A stretch of 11,547 nucleotides of DNA from Flavobacteriales bacterium UBA5692 (lineage in GTDB: Bacteria; Bacteroidota; Bacteroidia; Flavobacteriales_D; Sanyastnellaceae). Both the position numbers and the translations under genes were made by a program. The stretch spans positions 3,508 through 15,054 of the forward strand of contig DIHQ01000023.1 of the NCBI GenBank assembly GCA_002420235.1, given 5' to 3'. A model generated the notes under the pieces. That model was not told the DNA's origin, did not search any database, and was given only the letters and a program-made list of their open reading frames with translations. Of this stretch, positions 8,701 through 11,547 are shown one piece after another. Every line of letters begins with the position of its first letter. The stretch's first letter is position 1.

Positions 8701-9446
8701 GTACAACGAAGGGCTTGACAATTGGGTACGATTTGCGCCGTACCGGTAACATCCGCATGAACGCCAGCTACACGCTTCAATTTGCAGATGGAACCGGCTC
8801 AACCACAACCACAGCCCTAGCTTTGATTAATGCCGGACTCCCTAACCTGCGCACAATCAATCCCTTTAACTACGACCAGCGTCACCGGATTGTAGCAAAC
8901 GTGGATTATCGCTATGGTGTTGGTGATAATTACAATGGCCCGATTGTTAACCTAGGCAAGAAAAAGGACGGCAGCGTCCGACAGATTCAGCTGTTCGCCA
9001 ATACTGGCGTCAATTTCATTGCCAATCTCGGTTCGGGAACGCCCTATACCGCTTCAGTAATTCCTACACCAATCACTGGGGAAATCAGCCCCTCAACCGA
9101 AGGATCAATCAATGGCAGCAGACTACCTTGGCAGTTCAATATGGATATGAATTTGGATAAGAACTGGAGCATTATGAAGGGAGAAGGCGCTGATGCTCAC
9201 AGCTACAATGTGAACGTATACTTCTGGATTAGTAACTTATTCAATACCCGAAACATCAACTCGGTTTACCGCTTCACTGGGATTCCAGACGATGACGGCT
9301 ATCTCGCTGCTGCACAATACCAGCCCCTCATAAACTCTCAAAACAATCCCAATGCGTTCCGGAATTACTATGGAATGTATGTGGACAATCCTTTTAATCT
9401 AGGCTTGCCTCGTACGATTCGCTTGGGTGTGAAGTTTGACTTTTAA
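5715..9446 (+). CDS. TonB-dependent outer-membrane receptor with carboxypeptidase-like regulatory domain
   Basis: A 1243-aa outer-membrane beta-barrel that would import or handle an unknown ligand using TonB/ExbBD energy. In order: a signal peptide cut near A27-Q28; a CarboxypepD_reg-like domain (about 31-115, GTLKGEVMDLDANEPLPFASV and TDFDGEYTI); a candidate TonB-box region EEAEVIEYTVPLID (120-133); a plug domain with TREDIDKMPGRSA, SIRGARPSSTWVYIDGIKVRG (176-196) and VVTGGIPANIGDATGGVINI; then a large barrel with long loops, including an acidic D731-D734 run, ending in LGVKFDF with the C-terminal Phe typical of outer-membrane barrels. Signature stretches such as PNLRPEKTIDYELGFQQ, NAGLPNLRT and NGSRLPWQFNMD match a Bacteroidota receptor family I recognise but whose ligand I do not know. 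The ATG at 5736 would give a more compact 20-aa signal peptide and is a real alternative start. No SusD partner follows; the next gene begins 31 nt downstream. Confidence 0.94.
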   Translation: MTCNTRFMLRPLTLFFAALLAVGSVSAQVGSGTLKGEVMDLDANEPLPFASVVIFLNGNQVSGTNTDFDGEYTIKPIQPGTYDVLFSFVGYQSRKITGVKITANKISFVNADLSAGVMMEEAEVIEYTVPLIDKDGGASGGTVTREDIDKMPGRSAASIATTVAGANTAGTGGGISIRGARPSSTWVYIDGIKVRGSSALPKSAIEEVQVVTGGIPANIGDATGGVINISLRNSSSKWFGGGEIITSGLPTPDGGAVGLDDFGYNVLEGSLSGPILFTKDEEGKKIRPLLGLFLSGNYTYQQDPRPTFGGNYKMRDDIREQILNNPLRQNISSSGEVNGALYNADFLTPNAFERIPTRLNAANQNASLVAKIDVNTNETTSLTFGATGYYSQGSSYSYANSLMNWENNLDVTGVDWRAYAKFAQRFVESEEDANASNLKNVFYQVMADFSQSFQRVQDRSHGDNFFRYGHVGKFDVYQRNSYGYDAAGARFLHNGWEDTLVTFTPSPHNPELAAINNQYFSLFDYEPYDAAENGPYESLLTVQNGNALLNGQGPPGTYGLWSYYGAQGNTYSISNNTQFRISAAGSADIGDHALQMGFEYEQRRDAFFSLAPSGLWTIGRLTTNSHIKELNLNDSTVTNQGSAFYVTYGRLIGDNQFAFDRNLRIALGLEPDGNDFINLDALDPDVLTLDMFGADDLLNQGNNLVSYSGYDPWGNKLDRRPTLENFFTEKDDDDRFFTRPIQAYEPIYISGYVMDKFTFDDIIFNVGVRVDRFDANQQVLKDPYVIGENYKVGDVRGDLLSQLDDGIVIPSNIGDDYAVYVDALDGPTTIVGYRDGDTWFNASGTEINDPDILAVNEVYPAPWLKAGPDAELNSNAFEDYTPQVNIMPRVAFSFNISDEAVFFAHYDILTQRPTSNNRFSPVDYFFIEARDNLISNPNLRPEKTIDYELGFQQVLSKTSSLKISAFYKEMRDMIQVRNFVGAYPRPYKAYGNLDFGTTKGLTIGYDLRRTGNIRMNASYTLQFADGTGSTTTTALALINAGLPNLRTINPFNYDQRHRIVANVDYRYGVGDNYNGPIVNLGKKKDGSVRQIQLFANTGVNFIANLGSGTPYTASVIPTPITGEISPSTEGSINGSRLPWQFNMDMNLDKNWSIMKGEGADAHSYNVNVYFWISNLFNTRNINSVYRFTGIPDDDGYLAAAQYQPLINSQNNPNAFRNYYGMYVDNPFNLGLPRTIRLGVKFDF

Positions 9447-9477
9447 TTGACCTCCGAAATTGACCATAATTAACGTG

Positions 9478-11547
9478 ATGCGATTTACCCTTCTACTAAC
9501 CGCCGCCTTAATCAGCTCCTCGGCTTGGGCGTATAAGTATGTCGGACCAAATGGCCCAGGGGCAACTGACCAAACCAACGAGGTGACGGCTGAACCGAGC
9601 ACGCGTGCAGCGGCATGCGCTCCAGCTACTGGCCTTCGTGACCTCGAATGGAACAACGTACGAGCCCTAATTGAGACCGGCGGTTCAATGTGGCAAAACC
9701 GTGCGACCAGCCAAGCCTCGTATGAGGTGCCAAAAGGTGGTGGCGTGAGCTCCTTGTACGCCGGAGCCCTTTGGATGGGCGGTATCAGTCCGGACCAGCA
9801 ACTTAAGCTAGCGGCCCTTCGTTTCCGCCAGGGTAACGACTTTTGGACAGGTCCGTTAACTAATGACGGCTCGGCGGAAGTTGATGCAACAACTTGTGAC
9901 CAATACGATAACTTTTTCATATCCACACGCGCCGACGCAGAACGTCACCGCCAGTATTTCGACTGTGTGGCAGACCCAGAATGCGACCTCGAAGAACAGT
10001 TTCCCAATGGATATAGCATCCCTTCATATTTTTTCGATTATCCCGCACACGGTAATACAGCCTTAAACCAGGACTTCTACCTTTCACCGTTCCTCGACTA
10101 TGACGGGAATGGATTTTACGATCCATCGGCGGGTGATTACCCGTGGTATGATTTCCTCCAAGAAATTGATTGCAAAGAGCGGAAGCGAGAAGACTTAGTT
10201 CCGCTATACGGTGACCGTAATTTTTATTGGGTTTTCAACGACAAAGGAAACGTACACTCTGAGTCGCAGGGCGAGCCCATCGGCATGGAAATTCGAGCAC
10301 AAGCATTTGCGTTCTCGACCAACGACGAAGTCAACAATATGACTTTTTACAACTACGTCTTAATCAATCAAGGCACGCAGACCTTATCCGATACATACTT
10401 TGGTATTTGGGTTGATGCCGATGTAGGAACGGCCATTGATGACTACGTCGGGTGCGATGTTCAGCGTGGTCTAGGTTATAGCTACAACGGAGATGCGGAT
10501 GACGAGCCTTCCTCAAGCTCTCAAGGCTACGGCCTAAACCCTCCTGCGGTTGGTGTCGATTTCTTCGAAGGTCCCTACCAAGATACTGACTCATTGGACA
10601 ATCCATTAACGCAAGTCTTTTACGATGCCGTGGATTCTCTCGGTATACCATATGAAGGCATCGGCATAGGTTACGGAGATGGTGTTGTAGATAATGAGCG
10701 CTTCGGCATGCGCCGCTTCGTCTACTACAACAACTCCGGCAACCCCATCAACGGTGAGCCCAGTACACCTTTGCACTACTACAACTACATGAATGGCATT
10801 TGGAAAAATGGCCAAAAAATGGCATACGGAGGTGACGGTGTATCGGCAGCCTTAGGAGCAAACTTGGATATTCCTGCCGACTATTTCTTCCCTGGCGACA
10901 CGGACCCATATGCATGGGGAACCGGTGGAATCGATGTGGAACCTTGGACAGAGGTTACGTCTGGTAATCCACCAGCTGACCGCCGATTCATTCAAGCCGC
11001 AGGTCCGTTTACACTCGAGCCCGGAGATTACAACAACATTACCGTTGGAATTGTATGGGCGCGTGCCACGGCCGGGGACCCCACTGAATCGGTCAAGCTT
11101 ATGCGCATTGCCGATGACAAAGCTCAGGCACTTTTTGATAACTGCTTCGAGATTGTTTCTGGTCCAGATGCACCGGATGTAACCATCCAAGAATTGGAGA
11201 ACGAGCTCATTTTATACTTGACCAACGACAACCCACTCTCAAATAATTACCGAGAGGAGTACCTGCAACTTGACCCAGGCATACCGAAACTCGATGTCGA
11301 GGGCAATCCTTACGATAGCTTAACGCGTTCTTACACGTTTGAAGGGTATCTCGTTTATCAACTGCGTGATATAGAAGTCTCTGCCGCTGATCTCAGCGAT
11401 ATTGACGCTGCGCGCCTCATTGCACAGTGTGACGTCCAAAATGATATTGATCTCGTAATAAACTACAATCAGGACCCAACCATGGACCTCCCGATACCGA
11501 CGTTAATGGTTGAAGGATCGAACGAAGGAATCTTCCACAGCTTGCGG
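9478..11547 (+). CDS. Large exported protein, probable T9SS cargo, 3'-truncated
   Basis: An open frame of 690 codons runs to the window edge without a stop. A signal peptide is clear: MRFTLLLTAALISSSAWA, with cleavage likely before YKYVG. The mature part resembles a large Bacteroidota family I recognise as T9SS-sorted surface or secreted proteins of unknown function. Matching stretches are NNVRALIETGGSMWQN, YEVPKGGG (82-89), YAGALWMGG (94-102), RQGNDFWTGPL, VFNDKGNVHSE, GMEIRAQAFAFSTNDE, DDYVGCDV (about 321-328), GLNPPAVGVDFFEGP, ADRRFIQAAGPFTLEPG, VWARAT (526-531) and ADDKAQALFDNC (545-556). An EF-hand/dockerin-like loop, D207-Y-D-G-N-G-F-Y-D215, suggests calcium binding, and a weaker acidic turn lies at 401-407. 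Eight cysteines are visible, possibly disulfide-bonded. The T9SS C-terminal sorting domain expected for this family would lie beyond the window, so T9SS export is inferred. It starts 31 nt after the receptor with no clear promoter between them, so an operon is likely. Confidence 0.88.
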   Translation, partial: MRFTLLLTAALISSSAWAYKYVGPNGPGATDQTNEVTAEPSTRAAACAPATGLRDLEWNNVRALIETGGSMWQNRATSQASYEVPKGGGVSSLYAGALWMGGISPDQQLKLAALRFRQGNDFWTGPLTNDGSAEVDATTCDQYDNFFISTRADAERHRQYFDCVADPECDLEEQFPNGYSIPSYFFDYPAHGNTALNQDFYLSPFLDYDGNGFYDPSAGDYPWYDFLQEIDCKERKREDLVPLYGDRNFYWVFNDKGNVHSESQGEPIGMEIRAQAFAFSTNDEVNNMTFYNYVLINQGTQTLSDTYFGIWVDADVGTAIDDYVGCDVQRGLGYSYNGDADDEPSSSSQGYGLNPPAVGVDFFEGPYQDTDSLDNPLTQVFYDAVDSLGIPYEGIGIGYGDGVVDNERFGMRRFVYYNNSGNPINGEPSTPLHYYNYMNGIWKNGQKMAYGGDGVSAALGANLDIPADYFFPGDTDPYAWGTGGIDVEPWTEVTSGNPPADRRFIQAAGPFTLEPGDYNNITVGIVWARATAGDPTESVKLMRIADDKAQALFDNCFEIVSGPDAPDVTIQELENELILYLTNDNPLSNNYREEYLQLDPGIPKLDVEGNPYDSLTRSYTFEGYLVYQLRDIEVSAADLSDIDAARLIAQCDVQNDIDLVINYNQDPTMDLPIPTLMVEGSNEGIFHSLR

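Noticed and set aside
9399..9926. 175-codon minus-strand open frame over the receptor end and the next gene's start
   Set aside because: It spans two plus-strand genes with strong family matches and has no recognisable content of its own.
10364..11190. Minus- and plus-strand open frames inside the large exported-protein gene
   Set aside because: They are short, overlapping and without family features, while the plus-strand frame from 9478 is continuous and matches conserved blocks throughout.
5715..11547. Sus-type polysaccharide utilisation locus
   Set aside because: There is a TonB-dependent receptor, but no SusD-like lipoprotein, glycoside hydrolase or carbohydrate-sensing regulator is visible, and the following protein belongs to a different family.

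Overview
The window reads as chromosomal DNA of a Bacteroidota bacterium, most likely a Flavobacteriales/Cryomorphaceae-like lineage (inference). The evidence is: a Bacteroidota-type RelA/SpoT protein with an R-L-R-D synthetase motif; two copies of the Bacteroidota -7 promoter box TAnnTTTG (both TATATTTG) and no clear Shine-Dalgarno sequences; a TonB-dependent receptor with an N-terminal carboxypeptidase-regulatory-like domain; and a large secreted protein of a type I associate with type IX secretion system (T9SS) cargo. Base composition is close to half GC throughout. I see no mobile element, tRNA, rRNA or CRISPR array.

Left part (1-2927), housekeeping. The 3' three quarters of a bifunctional (p)ppGpp synthetase/hydrolase gene runs rightward; its HD hydrolase domain lies before the window. 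It converges on glyA (serine hydroxymethyltransferase, minus strand), with 8 nt between the two stop codons.

Middle (2928-5714). A 108-bp divergent intergenic region separates glyA from a YyaL/SPATA20-family thioredoxin-like protein that here carries a lipoprotein signal peptide. The region holds a convincing glyA promoter and a perfect 7-bp inverted repeat that overlaps its -33 element. The YyaL gene overlaps by one base (taATG) a small gene for an exported, very arginine-rich protein of unknown function. A stem-loop then closes this two-gene unit.

Right part (5715-11547), outer membrane and secretion. A promoter with the same TATATTTG box precedes a 1243-aa TonB-dependent receptor. It is followed after 31 nt by a large exported protein that runs off the right edge (at least 690 aa). 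No SusD-type lipoprotein lies between them, so this is not a standard Sus polysaccharide locus. It looks like a receptor plus T9SS-cargo pair whose substrate and role are unknown, and it is the most interesting part of the window. Every gene-free stretch is shorter than 160 bp.
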